From the NCBI GenBank assembly GCA_040219355.1, contig JAVJSN010000017.1, forward strand, positions 1 through 64,000: 64,000 nucleotides of DNA, in the 5' to 3' direction. The notes beneath the pieces were generated by a model. That model was given only the letters and a program-made list of their open reading frames with translations. It made no database searches and was not told where the DNA came from. This document shows positions 27,574 through 35,969 of the stretch, one piece after another (the stretch's first letter is position 1; each line of letters begins with the position of its first letter). A program made the position numbers and the translations under genes. This DNA comes from MH13 sp040219355 (GTDB lineage Bacteria; Pseudomonadota; Alphaproteobacteria; Rhizobiales; MH13).

Positions 27574-28671
27574 TTAGGCCGCCGCGCGTTCAGGAAACAG
27601 CGTGGCCAAGCCCTCAGGCGATGCCGCGCAAACACCGCGTTCGGTGATGAGCCCGGTGACGAGGCGGGCTGGGGTCACATCAAAGGCGGGATTGCCGAGG
27701 GGCGATCCGTCTGGCGAAACCTGCGCTTCACCAATCGATCCGTCTGCCAATACGCCTTGGATGTGCGAGACCTCACGGCCTGGGCGCTCTTCGATGGGAA
27801 TTTCCTTCACCCCATCCTGCACCGTCCAATCGATGGTTGGTGACGGCAGGGCAACATAAAACGGCACGCCATTGTCATGCGCGGCCAGCGCTTTGAGATA
27901 GGTGCCGATCTTGTTGCACACATCGCCGCGTGCCGTTGTGCGGTCGGTGCCGGTGATCACCATATCCACTTGCCCGTGCTGCATCAGATGGCCGCCAGCA
28001 TTGTCGGTGATGTAGGCGTGGTTGATGCCGTGGCTGCCCACCTCCCAGGCGGTCAGCGCGCCTTGATTGCGCGGGCGGGTTTCATCCACCCACACATGGA
28101 TCGGCAGCCCGGCATTGGCCGCGTGATACATCGGGCTTGTGGCCGTGCCCCAGTCAACGGTAGCAAGCCATCCAGCATTGCAATGGGTGAGCAGACGGAC
28201 CGGCTCGCCAGCAGGTTTCTTCGCTGCGATCTGTTTGATGATCTCCAGCCCATGGACGCCGATCATACGGTTGATCTCAACATCCTCGTCAGCGATTTCA
28301 TGCGCCAATCGCATGGCAGCGTCAGCGCGATCAGCTGGGGCAAGCGGTTGCAAATGCGTGCGGCATCGGTCCAGCGCCCATTTCAGATTGATCGCGGTAG
28401 GACGGGTGTCGTGCAGCACGTCCCAGGCGCGTTTCAGCGCAGCGTCTGAAGGGTCGCGCCGCATCTCTTCGGCCATGCCATAGGCCGCAGTCGCACCGAT
28501 CAGCGGCGCACCACGCACCCACATGTCACGGATGGCCGTGGCAAAGCTTTCAAGGCTTTTCAACGTTTCAATTTTGAACGCGTGCGGCAGCCAGCGCTGG
28601 TCAATGATGCGCACCTCATCGGTGCCCGCATCGTACCAGATGGAGCGGTAGTGCGTGCCATCAACTTTCAT
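27574..28671 (-). CDS. mtnA: S-methyl-5-thioribose-1-phosphate isomerase
   Basis: 365 residues, typical for MtnA. It contains RGAPLIGATAAYG near residues 53-65, the catalytic Cys in THCNAGWLATVDWGTA and the catalytic Asp in ITGTDRTTARGDVCNKIGT. It converts MTR-1-phosphate (or 5-deoxyribose-1-phosphate, which MtnA-like enzymes also accept) to the ketose-1-phosphate. ATG 28671 overlaps the mtnK stop (ATGA), and the aldolase fusion follows after 5 bases, giving kinase-isomerase-aldolase in reaction order. The catalytic-loop context TGTDR differs slightly from the common GADR, possibly reflecting substrate preference. Confidence 0.92.
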   Translation of the reverse strand: MKVDGTHYRSIWYDAGTDEVRIIDQRWLPHAFKIETLKSLESFATAIRDMWVRGAPLIGATAAYGMAEEMRRDPSDAALKRAWDVLHDTRPTAINLKWALDRCRTHLQPLAPADRADAAMRLAHEIADEDVEINRMIGVHGLEIIKQIAAKKPAGEPVRLLTHCNAGWLATVDWGTATSPMYHAANAGLPIHVWVDETRPRNQGALTAWEVGSHGINHAYITDNAGGHLMQHGQVDMVITGTDRTTARGDVCNKIGTYLKALAAHDNGVPFYVALPSPTIDWTVQDGVKEIPIEERPGREVSHIQGVLADGSIGEAQVSPDGSPLGNPAFDVTPARLVTGLITERGVCAASPEGLATLFPERAAA

Positions 28672-29933
28672 AGCAAATCCTTTGAATTTGTGGAGCGCGC
28701 AAGCGCGATCAGCGCATCTGTATCGGCGGGGCGCTCAAGCAGAATGGCGCGTCCCATGTCCAAGCTGCGCGCTTCCAGCTTGGCGCGCGCGGCAGTGTTT
28801 TCAATGGTTTCAAAATCGGCATTGTGGGCGAGCGTCAGGATACGCCGATGCAGCTCCACGCCGCAAAAGCCCATCGCATCGTTCCAGATGTGTTCCAGCA
28901 GCGCATTGCGCGCGCCATAGGACGATTGGCCTTGGTCTTCCCAAAGCGCCGGTGGGTAGAGAATGCCCGTGCGCTCACTGGCCCACAGTCGCTCAAACTC
29001 AGAGCGGAAGGTTTGGCTGGTCTCTTGAGCAACCTCAAGCAGCCAGTCTTGGTAGCTGTCCAACTCATCGGCGGAGCGATGGGCTGGTTGACTGAAATAG
29101 GCCATCAGATAGTTGGCGATCAGCATGCCAAGATCGAAGCCCAACGGCCCGTAAAACGCGAACTCCGGATCGATCACTTTGGTGTCGGTGTCGGTGCACA
29201 TCACCGAGCCAGTGTGCAGGTCGCCATGCATCAGGGTTTCGCCACCGGAGGTGAACCGCATCAGCATGAATTGTGCAGCGGCCTTCAGGGCAGGGTCGGC
29301 GCGTAACGCGTCCACAATGGGTTGAAGTTCCGGTGTGTGGTGGTTGCGCTCGGCGTCATAATAGCTGTCGGTGAAGACCAGCTGTTCGGTAATGTCACAA
29401 AGCTCCACATTGTCGCAGAACAGCGCTGTATCAGCTTTCTTCTCGCCTGCGCTCATCGAAAGGTCAGAGCCGCGGAAGGCGGTGCGGGCGCAGAAAAGCC
29501 CGAGCGCTTGCCCAAGACCGTCTACACGTTCGCCTTTGATGAGCTTGCCGCGCAAAATGATGTGCGGAGAAAGATATTCCATCACGATCAGCGCCTGGGC
29601 TTCATCGAAATGGTAGATGTCCGGCACCATGCCAGGGTCACGCGTCGCTTGGCGGGTGAGGGCGTGATACTCAAAGAACGCGCGCTTCAGCGGCAATGGC
29701 CAGCTATCGCCAACCAGGCGCACATAGGGCAGGGCCTGCTTGACCACGACGCGGCCCTCTGGCCCGGTGACAATGAACACCAAGTTCAAATTGCCATCGC
29801 CAACTTCTTCAACCGACCAATTGGCCGGATCGGCACCAACGCGCGTTGAAAGATCCGCCACACCGACAAGGCGGCCAGGCAGCGATTCAACGCTGAGTGC
29901 TTCATAATCATGTGGAGTTTGAGTGGTCACCAC
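28668..29933 (-). CDS. mtnK: S-methyl-5-thioribose kinase
   Basis: About 421 residues with the APH-like kinase fold. The MtnK-specific catalytic loop is HGDLHTGSVM and the metal-binding motif is VIDPEFAFYGPLGFDLG; a GDGNLNLVF nucleotide loop is near the N-terminus. It phosphorylates free methylthioribose at C1. Having MtnK rather than MTA phosphorylase implies that the free sugar is the entry point, which fits the divergent importer. I start at GTG 29933, 9 bases after a perfect AGGAGG (29943-29948); the frame to 29957 would include the ribosome site. First gene of mtnK-mtnA-aldolase. Confidence 0.9.
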   Translation of the reverse strand: MVTTQTPHDYEALSVESLPGRLVGVADLSTRVGADPANWSVEEVGDGNLNLVFIVTGPEGRVVVKQALPYVRLVGDSWPLPLKRAFFEYHALTRQATRDPGMVPDIYHFDEAQALIVMEYLSPHIILRGKLIKGERVDGLGQALGLFCARTAFRGSDLSMSAGEKKADTALFCDNVELCDITEQLVFTDSYYDAERNHHTPELQPIVDALRADPALKAAAQFMLMRFTSGGETLMHGDLHTGSVMCTDTDTKVIDPEFAFYGPLGFDLGMLIANYLMAYFSQPAHRSADELDSYQDWLLEVAQETSQTFRSEFERLWASERTGILYPPALWEDQGQSSYGARNALLEHIWNDAMGFCGVELHRRILTLAHNADFETIENTAARAKLEARSLDMGRAILLERPADTDALIALARSTNSKDLL

Positions 29934-30029
29934 GGGTCCGTTCCTCCTATGCTGCACATCTCATTGGGTGGATGCGCCTGCTCGAACCTTGTTCATTGGC
30001 CGTAAGTCTGGTCGTCCAATTCGCCATTT

Positions 30030-30045
30030 GTCAAGTACTCTTGAC
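30030..30045. promoter_or_regulatory. Inverted repeat GTCAAG-TACT-CTTGAC in the mtnK/ABC divergent promoter region
   Basis: A perfect 6-bp inverted repeat with 4-base spacer in the 195-bp gap between mtnK (start 29933) and the importer ATPase (start 30129). A rightward promoter can be read as TTGTCA (30028-30033), 17 bases, CTATTT, which places the repeat in the spacer. A leftward TTGACA overlaps it as well. This is what an operator for a divergent pair should look like. The SorC protein encoded at 24456-25421 is the likely ligand. Confidence 0.5.
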
Positions 30046-30128
30046 TTTTGCTATTTGGGCGATCACGATCATGGTCCGGGAGCAACCATGGACAAACCAT
30101 GGGCGAACAACAAACAGGCCACTAGCCT

Positions 30129-31655
30129 ATGCAACACGCCGCGTGCCGCGTCGTCGGAATCGAAAAAGCCTTCGGGCCGAACCGCGTTTTGCGCGGCATC
30201 GACCTTACGATCCCAGCCGGTCAAATCACTGTGCTGATGGGCGCGAACGGCGCTGGCAAATCCACATTGGTCAAAATTCTCTGCGGCGTCCACGCACGCG
30301 ATGGCGGCAACATCGAACTGTTTGGCGAACCGTTTTCCCCCGCATCCCCCAGCCAAGCGATCGAAGCTGGCGTGGTCACCGTCCACCAGTCCATCAATGA
30401 TGGCGTGATCCCTGATTTGGATGTAGCCTCCAATCTGATGCTCGACCGGCTGAACGAACCGGGCGCCGGTTTTTTCATCAATCGCGGCAAGCTGCGCGGT
30501 GAAGCGCGCAAGATCGCCTCGGCCATGGGCCTGGATATTGATGTGCGCACGCAGGTCTCTGATTTGGGCGTCGCAGAGCGCCAGTTAATTGCCATCGCCC
30601 GCGCTATGGCGAAGGACCCCAAAGTTCTGATCCTTGACGAGCCGACATCTTCGCTCTCAGCCACCGAAGCTGAGCGTCTCTTCAAGTTGCTCGATCACTT
30701 GCGCGAAACCGGCGTGGCGATCCTCTACATTTCCCACCGCATGTCTGATATTCGCCGGATCGCCGACCGCATCATCTCCATGCGCGATGGCCAGATCTCC
30801 GGCACCTTTGAAACTGAGCCGCTGGATTATGAGGGCGCTGTCACCGCGATGCTTGGCCATGCCATGACGGCGGTTGATATCAATGTCGCCGCCAAAGGCG
30901 AGCCAGTGATCGAACTGGACGGCATCAAGCTCTCTGAGGGCGGCGCGCCGATCACCTTGACAATCCACCGCAACGAGGTGGTTGCGATCACCGGTCTGCT
31001 CGGAAGTGGCAAGACCAAAATCGCATCCATCCTCTTCGGTATGGAGAAGCCACTGGCGGGCCAAATGCGTTTGGCTGGTAAGCCCTACACACCGGCCTCG
31101 CCGGAGGCTGCCATCGCTGCCGGTGTGTTCATGTCGCCCAAAGACCGTGCGTCGAACGGCGTTATCCCAACCTTCGATATTACGCAAAATCTCACCTTGC
31201 CGTTCACCGCCCGCCATGCCCCTTTCTCCTTTCTGAGCAGGGCCAGCGAAAAGCGGACGACACAATCCATGATCGAACAGCTTGGCGTCGTTTGCCAATC
31301 ACCCGCCGATGACATCGGCACGCTGTCGGGTGGCAATCAGCAAAAGGTCATGGTTGGCCGTTGGATGGCCGAAGCGAGCCAGCTTCTGGTGCTCGATGAG
31401 CCATTTCAGGGCGTCGATATCCGCGCTCGCCGCGACATCGGCCGCTCCATCCGCAACACGGCGAGCGAACGCGCAACCATCGTTTTTGCTGCCGAACTGG
31501 ATGAAGCGTTGGAAATCGCTGACCGCATCCTGGTTCTCTACGAGCACAGCCTGGTGGGTGAACACCGCAACGAAAATGTCGACCTGGGCGCCATGCTGGC
31601 ACAGGTGTCAGGTCAAGCCGCCCAATATCCCAACACAGAAACACACGCTTCATGA
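30129..31655 (+). CDS. Rbs-type sugar ABC transporter ATP-binding protein (two-domain)
   Basis: 508-residue fused ATPase. Domain 1 has GANGAGKST, a degenerate signature (SDLGVAERQ) and LDEPTSSL. Domain 2 has GLLGSGKTK, LSGGNQQK and LDEPFQGVD. The architecture is that of RbsA-type importers for pentoses and autoinducer-2-like molecules. It is transcribed divergently from mtnK and followed by its permease gene with an ATGA overlap at 31652-31655. The link with mtnK suggests import of methylthioribose, 5-deoxyribose or a similar pentose. This is inferred from context only. A strong ribosome site is not visible before ATG 30129. Confidence 0.88.
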   Translation: MQHAACRVVGIEKAFGPNRVLRGIDLTIPAGQITVLMGANGAGKSTLVKILCGVHARDGGNIELFGEPFSPASPSQAIEAGVVTVHQSINDGVIPDLDVASNLMLDRLNEPGAGFFINRGKLRGEARKIASAMGLDIDVRTQVSDLGVAERQLIAIARAMAKDPKVLILDEPTSSLSATEAERLFKLLDHLRETGVAILYISHRMSDIRRIADRIISMRDGQISGTFETEPLDYEGAVTAMLGHAMTAVDINVAAKGEPVIELDGIKLSEGGAPITLTIHRNEVVAITGLLGSGKTKIASILFGMEKPLAGQMRLAGKPYTPASPEAAIAAGVFMSPKDRASNGVIPTFDITQNLTLPFTARHAPFSFLSRASEKRTTQSMIEQLGVVCQSPADDIGTLSGGNQQKVMVGRWMAEASQLLVLDEPFQGVDIRARRDIGRSIRNTASERATIVFAAELDEALEIADRILVLYEHSLVGEHRNENVDLGAMLAQVSGQAAQYPNTETHAS

Positions 31656-32740
31656 CAACTGATACGCAGACCTCGCAGCCTCAAGCTTCAAAACCTGTGC
31701 CGCCAAGACCTGTGCCAGCAAGCGTTGATCGGTCCCAGACGCTGGTGAACCTGGCGATCCGCTACGGTTTTTTGTGTCTGCTTCTGGGGTTGATCGTTTT
31801 CTTCTCGCTGGCCACCAATGGCTTTGCCGGGCCGCGCTCCGCCGCCTTCATTTTTCAGTCCGTGGCGATCACCGGAATTTTGGCGCTAGGCGTCACCTGC
31901 ACGCTTGTCGTCGGCGGCTTTGATCTTTCCATCGGCTCCGTCGCAACATCGGCGTTGATGCTTTCAGCTTACATGATGGTGGTGCTCGAACAGTCGGCCT
32001 TTGTTGCCGTGCTTGCCTGCCTGGTGATGGGGGCCTTCGTTGGCCTCATCAATGGCTTGCTGATTGTGAAAATGCGCGTGCCGGATCTGCTGGCCACACT
32101 CGGTATGATGTTCCTGCTCATCGGATTGCAACGCATCCCCACCGAAGGGCGCTCGATTTCCACCGGCATGACTTTGCCCGGCGGTGAGGTGGCCGAGGGG
32201 GTCTTCTCGCCCGCCTTTTTGTGGCTTGGTCGTCACCGGTTTGACTTCGTGCTGGAGGATCTGATCCCAGTGCCTGTCATCATTTTCCTGATCGTTGGCC
32301 TGTTTGTCTGGGTGTTCTTGGAACTCACCCGCCATGGTCGTCTGATGTACGCCATCGGCTCAAACGAGCGCGCCACTGCGCTGGCTGGCACCAACGTCAA
32401 CCGCTACAAAATCACCGCCTATATGATCTCCGGCGTGATGGCCTCTATTGGCGGCATCCTGCTTGCCGCTCGCCTTGGGCGTGGCGACATCGCATCGGGC
32501 AACAATTTGCTGCTCGACAGCGTGGCAGCCGCTTTGATTGGCTTTGCGGTGCTCGGCGCCGCCAAACCCAACGCCTTTGGCACCGCGATTGGCGCGCTGT
32601 TTGTCGGCGTGCTGTTGCAAGGCCTCACCATGATGAACGCGCCTTACTACACCCAAGATTTCGTCAAGGGCGGCGTCCTCGTCGTCGCGCTTATGTTCAC
32701 CTTTGCCCTTTCCACGCGTAAGCGCGGCGGGGGTCACTAA
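31652..32740 (+). CDS. Rbs-type sugar ABC transporter permease
   Basis: 362-residue permease with an N-terminal Pro-rich cytoplasmic leader (about 35 residues) and some ten hydrophobic segments. Family motifs: GGFDLSIGSVATSAL (about 89-103) and a coupling segment SNERATALAGTNVNRYK near 240-256. Translationally coupled to the ATPase gene. The binding-protein gene follows 51 bases later, so the order is ATPase-permease-binding protein. Confidence 0.9.
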   Translation: MTTDTQTSQPQASKPVPPRPVPASVDRSQTLVNLAIRYGFLCLLLGLIVFFSLATNGFAGPRSAAFIFQSVAITGILALGVTCTLVVGGFDLSIGSVATSALMLSAYMMVVLEQSAFVAVLACLVMGAFVGLINGLLIVKMRVPDLLATLGMMFLLIGLQRIPTEGRSISTGMTLPGGEVAEGVFSPAFLWLGRHRFDFVLEDLIPVPVIIFLIVGLFVWVFLELTRHGRLMYAIGSNERATALAGTNVNRYKITAYMISGVMASIGGILLAARLGRGDIASGNNLLLDSVAAALIGFAVLGAAKPNAFGTAIGALFVGVLLQGLTMMNAPYYTQDFVKGGVLVVALMFTFALSTRKRGGGH

Positions 32741-32791
32741 CCGAGCTGAAGGCTCGCAAAAAGACCGAACTTCACAAAGGGAGAAACTCCA

Positions 32792-33844
32792 ATGATCGGC
32801 ACAAAACGAACTTTCATGAAAATGCTGGCAGGCGCACTTGTCGCCTCCACCGGCATGACGGGCGCCGCACATGCCCAGGATATGCCAGCACCGTTTGACA
32901 ATGCTGGCGACGTTCAAATCGCGCTGGTGCGCTATCTTTCCACCGGTGACTTCTTCCAGGCCTATCTGGCAGGTGTGGAAGCCCAGGCCGAGGCACTGGG
33001 CGTCGACCTTCGTGTCTTTGACAGCCGCCAGGATGCAGCGTTGCAGGCCGATATGGTCGATCAGGCAATTGCGCTTGGTGTGGATGGCATCATCATCCAG
33101 CACGGCCTGACAGAATCCATGCGTGAAGCTGCGCAGCGCGCTGTCGATGCTGGCATCAAGGTCGTTGCGTTCGACGTGAACGTGGAGAACGAAGCCATTC
33201 CGCAGATTGAGCAGTCCGATTATCTGCTTGGCCGCATGGCGCTCGATCAGGCCATTGAAGACAATGGCACCGAGTGGACCGCAGGCTACGTCTACGTTCC
33301 CGGCATCGCCCCACTCGACCGCCGCGATGTCGCTTGGCAGGAAATCCGTGAGGAAAACCCTGGCATCGATGAGGTTGCTCGTTTCGGCACGCTCGATAAT
33401 CCGATTGCCAACTCCAACGCCAACCAGGCGCGTTCGGTCCTTCAAGCCAACCCGAACATCAATGTGGTGTTTGCACCGTATGATGAGTTCGCCAAAGGCG
33501 TGGTGATTGCAGTGAACGAAGCTGGCATGTCCTCAGACGTCTCGATTTATTCCGCTGACGTGTCCACCGCCGATATCTCTGTCATGCGCGAGCCGGGCAG
33601 CCCATGGAAAGCAACCGTCGCCACCAACCCAGCCGTGGTCGGTGAAGTCTCGGTCCGCGCGCTGGCCATCATGCTGGCAGGTGGTGATCCAGGTGCGCAG
33701 GTTATCGTGCCACCAACCCTCATTACCCAGGACTTCCTCAATGAGGCCGACATCTCCAACATGGAAGATCTGTCGTCTGCGATGCCGCAGTTCCAGCACG
33801 CCGATGTGGCGATGACCGACTGGATGCCGCTGCCACCACGTTAA
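32792..33844 (+). CDS. Rbs-type periplasmic sugar-binding protein
   Basis: 350-residue type I periplasmic binding protein with a signal peptide (cleavage near AAHAQ, residue 29). Motifs: VRYLSTGDFFQAYLAGVEAQA at the first ligand strand, DGIIIQHGLTESM, VVAFDVNVENEAIP and SVLQANPNINVVFAPYDEFAKG. Ligand contacts differ from standard ribose-binding proteins, so the sugar is uncertain; methylthioribose or 5-deoxyribose is inferred from mtnK/mtnA. A good ribosome site (AAAGGGAGAA) precedes ATG 32792, and a terminator-like hairpin follows at 33867-33891, ending the importer operon. Confidence 0.88.
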   Translation: MIGTKRTFMKMLAGALVASTGMTGAAHAQDMPAPFDNAGDVQIALVRYLSTGDFFQAYLAGVEAQAEALGVDLRVFDSRQDAALQADMVDQAIALGVDGIIIQHGLTESMREAAQRAVDAGIKVVAFDVNVENEAIPQIEQSDYLLGRMALDQAIEDNGTEWTAGYVYVPGIAPLDRRDVAWQEIREENPGIDEVARFGTLDNPIANSNANQARSVLQANPNINVVFAPYDEFAKGVVIAVNEAGMSSDVSIYSADVSTADISVMREPGSPWKATVATNPAVVGEVSVRALAIMLAGGDPGAQVIVPPTLITQDFLNEADISNMEDLSSAMPQFQHADVAMTDWMPLPPR

Positions 33845-33866
33845 GGCTGACCAACCAAAGCGATTG

Positions 33867-33891
33867 CAAGGGGGCCGTGTTGGCCCCCTTG
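33867..33891 (+). terminator. Terminator-like hairpin after the importer operon
   Basis: CAAGGGGGCC / GGCCCCCTTG forms a 10-bp perfect stem with a 5-base loop, 23 bases after the binding-protein stop. The downstream tract (TTGTATCC) is only weakly T-rich, but stem strength and position support termination before the separate transketolase-RLP promoter. Confidence 0.75.
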
Positions 33892-33941
33892 TTGTATCCG
33901 CTGTGCTAAAAAGCGACGGAAACCAAGCTGCAAAAAGCCTT

Positions 33942-33971
33942 TTGACAATTGTCAGGTAAACTGACTTATGC
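33942..33971 (+). promoter_or_regulatory. Promoter and palindrome upstream of the transketolase-RLP operon
   Basis: TTGACA (33942-33947), 18-base spacer, TTATGC (33966-33971). The -35 overlaps a perfect 12-bp palindrome TGACAATTGTCA (33943-33954), a likely repressor site. The half-site TTGAC/GTCAA also occurs in the repeat at 30030-30045, but with different spacing, so control by the same SorC regulator is suggested and not shown. The promoter lies inside the longer open frame starting at 33949, which argues for the ATG at 34009. Confidence 0.5.
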
Positions 33972-34008
33972 CAAAGTGATATGTGACATTCCTGATGAAG
34001 AGGTGACG

Positions 34009-34953
34009 ATGGCCATGATCCGTCGGAACGCAAAAACCACCGAAGAGATTGCCCTTGGTATTCGCCGCCGCGTGTTCGAGCACGCCATGCACAACAATGG
34101 CGGTTATCTCAGCCAAGCCTGTTCTTCCGCCGAGCAGTTGGCATGGCTTTACAACGAGCAATTGGAATTGGGTGCGCCGACGCTGCCGATGATCCCAAAA
34201 CCCTTTGGCGGCGTGCCTTCGGCTGACAACCCCACCTATCACACCGGCGCTGGTTACAACGGTCCTGAACGCAGCGATCTGGATCGGCTGTTTATTGCCC
34301 CGGCCCACTACGCGCTGGTTGCCTACGCCACCTTGATCGAGGTTGGCCGCATGGCGCCCGAAGGCCTTGAGATGTTCAACAAGGATGGCTCCTCGGTCGA
34401 AATGATCGGCGCGGAGCATTCGCCTGGCATGGAAGTGCACAACGGCACACTGGGCATCGGTTTTTCCACCGCAGCGGGTCTCGCCTGGGCGCGCAAGCGC
34501 AAGAAAGAAACCGGCAAAACTTGGGTCTTCATGTCCGATGGTGAGGTGCAGGAAGGCCAGACATGGGAGGCCATCCAGTGCGCCGCCCATCACGGCATCG
34601 ATAATCTTTACGCCATCATGGATGTGAACCGTCAGCAGTGCGATGGCGCCATGAGTTCTGTGATGGACGTAGGCGACATCAAAACCAAGATGGAAAATTT
34701 CGGCGCTGTCGTGGTTTCCATCGATGGGCACAAACTCGATGAAATGCGCGATGCCGTGGCCGAAAAGCACAAGGGCAAGCCGCTGATCATTCTGGCCAAC
34801 ACCTCGCCCTTCCGCGGTATGCCCACCCTTCAGCGCCGCTTCCCGCGGCTCCACTATGTGCGCTTCAAATCGGAAGAAGAGCGCGCTGAAATGAACCACG
34901 ACATTGCCCGCGCCCTTGGCGTTGATCCTGTCGATTACCAGGGAGCGCACTGA
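34009..34953 (+). CDS. Transketolase-like protein, N-terminal (TPP-binding) subunit
   Basis: 314 residues corresponding to the pyrophosphate-binding half of a split transketolase. It has EHSPGMEVHNGTLGIG near residues 138-153 and a TPP motif SDGEVQEGQTWEA...DVN, where most transketolases have GDGE and NN. The C-terminal half is the next gene, overlapping by one base (TGATG). ATG 34009 is used because of the upstream promoter and GAAGAGGTG. Split transketolases often serve special pathways, such as AptA/AptB acting on apulose-4-phosphate. The RuBisCO-like gene in the same operon makes a dedicated catabolic role likely. The substrate is unknown. Confidence 0.85.
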   Translation: MAMIRRNAKTTEEIALGIRRRVFEHAMHNNGGYLSQACSSAEQLAWLYNEQLELGAPTLPMIPKPFGGVPSADNPTYHTGAGYNGPERSDLDRLFIAPAHYALVAYATLIEVGRMAPEGLEMFNKDGSSVEMIGAEHSPGMEVHNGTLGIGFSTAAGLAWARKRKKETGKTWVFMSDGEVQEGQTWEAIQCAAHHGIDNLYAIMDVNRQQCDGAMSSVMDVGDIKTKMENFGAVVVSIDGHKLDEMRDAVAEKHKGKPLIILANTSPFRGMPTLQRRFPRLHYVRFKSEEERAEMNHDIARALGVDPVDYQGAH

Positions 34954-35969
34954 TGCAAAAGACCGGCATCCAGATGGTCAGCCGCCCCTATGAGCGGGCC
35001 TTTGAAGCCTATGCCATGGCGCACCCCGAAGTGCTCTGCCTATCCGCTGACCTCACCTCGTCCTGCGAGATTGACAAGTTCCGCGACAAGCATCCCGATA
35101 AGTTTCTGTCCCTTGGTATGGCCGAGCAGAACATGCTCTCCTTTGCCGGCGGGCTGGGCATGGCGGGCTTCCGTCCGTTCCTGCACACCTTCGGCGTGTT
35201 CCTCTACCGTCGTCCTTATGATCAGTTGATGGCGTCCATCGCCTACCCACGCAGGAAAGTGCGGTTGATGGGCTTTTTGCCCGGTGTCACGACACCAGGC
35301 GGCATGACCCACCAGGCGATTGAAGACATCTCGGTGATGCGCTCGATCCCCAACATGACGATCCTGGAAACAGGTGATGCAACGGAGGTGGAATCGATCT
35401 GCGAGGCTGCCGACAGCATCGATGGTCCGGTTTACTGCCGCGTGCTGCGTGGCTCCGTGCCACGCCTGTTCGATACGCCGATTGAAGTTGGCAAAATGCG
35501 CGAGCTGGCGCTGGGCGAGGATGTCCTGATCGTCACCGCCGGGATCACAACCGAAGAGGCGCTGCGCGCGCGCGGTGCCTTGGAACAGAAGGGTGTCTCG
35601 GTTCGCCATCTGCATCTCAACACCATCAAGCCGTTCGACGCCAAGGCGATGCTCGACCACATTCAATCGGTCAAGGGCGGTGTGGTGACGCTTGAAAACC
35701 ATGTCACCGAGGGCGGCATTGGCTCACTGCTTGCCGAGATCATGGCCGACAATGGCGTCGGCAAACGGCTTGTACGTCTTGGTTTGAAAGACACCTATGC
35801 CCATGGCGGCTCGCGCGGCTATCTGATGAAGTATTATGGCCTGGATGCCACGGCGCTCGTCGCTGGTGTGGAAGATTTGCTCGGCACCCAGTTGGGTATC
35901 ACCGAGGATGATCTGACCACCGCACGCGTCGATGCCGTCCACTCCACCGTCAAAGCCGAAGGTCTCTAA
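34953..35969 (+). CDS. Transketolase-like protein, C-terminal subunit
   Basis: 338 residues comprising the pyrimidine-binding domain and the C-terminal transketolase domain. It contains the conserved AEQNMLSFAGGLGMAGF with the Glu that activates TPP (about residue 53), VTTPGGMTHQAIEDISVMRSIPNM, and VTLENHVTEGGIGSLLAEI near the C-terminus. It pairs with the preceding subunit. One-base overlaps on both sides (with 34009-34953 and with the RLP gene, TAATG) make a tight three-gene unit, implying that the transketolase and the RuBisCO-like protein work in sequence. Confidence 0.88.
   Translation: MQKTGIQMVSRPYERAFEAYAMAHPEVLCLSADLTSSCEIDKFRDKHPDKFLSLGMAEQNMLSFAGGLGMAGFRPFLHTFGVFLYRRPYDQLMASIAYPRRKVRLMGFLPGVTTPGGMTHQAIEDISVMRSIPNMTILETGDATEVESICEAADSIDGPVYCRVLRGSVPRLFDTPIEVGKMRELALGEDVLIVTAGITTEEALRARGALEQKGVSVRHLHLNTIKPFDAKAMLDHIQSVKGGVVTLENHVTEGGIGSLLAEIMADNGVGKRLVRLGLKDTYAHGGSRGYLMKYYGLDATALVAGVEDLLGTQLGITEDDLTTARVDAVHSTVKAEGL

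Noticed and set aside
33952..34950. Long antisense open frame (332 residues) opposite the transketolase N-terminal subunit
   Set aside because: No domain is recognisable, and it is the complement of a clear coding frame in GC-rich DNA. Similar antisense frames over 32360-33445, 25901-26977, 23707-24702 and 38728-39576 were dropped for the same reason.
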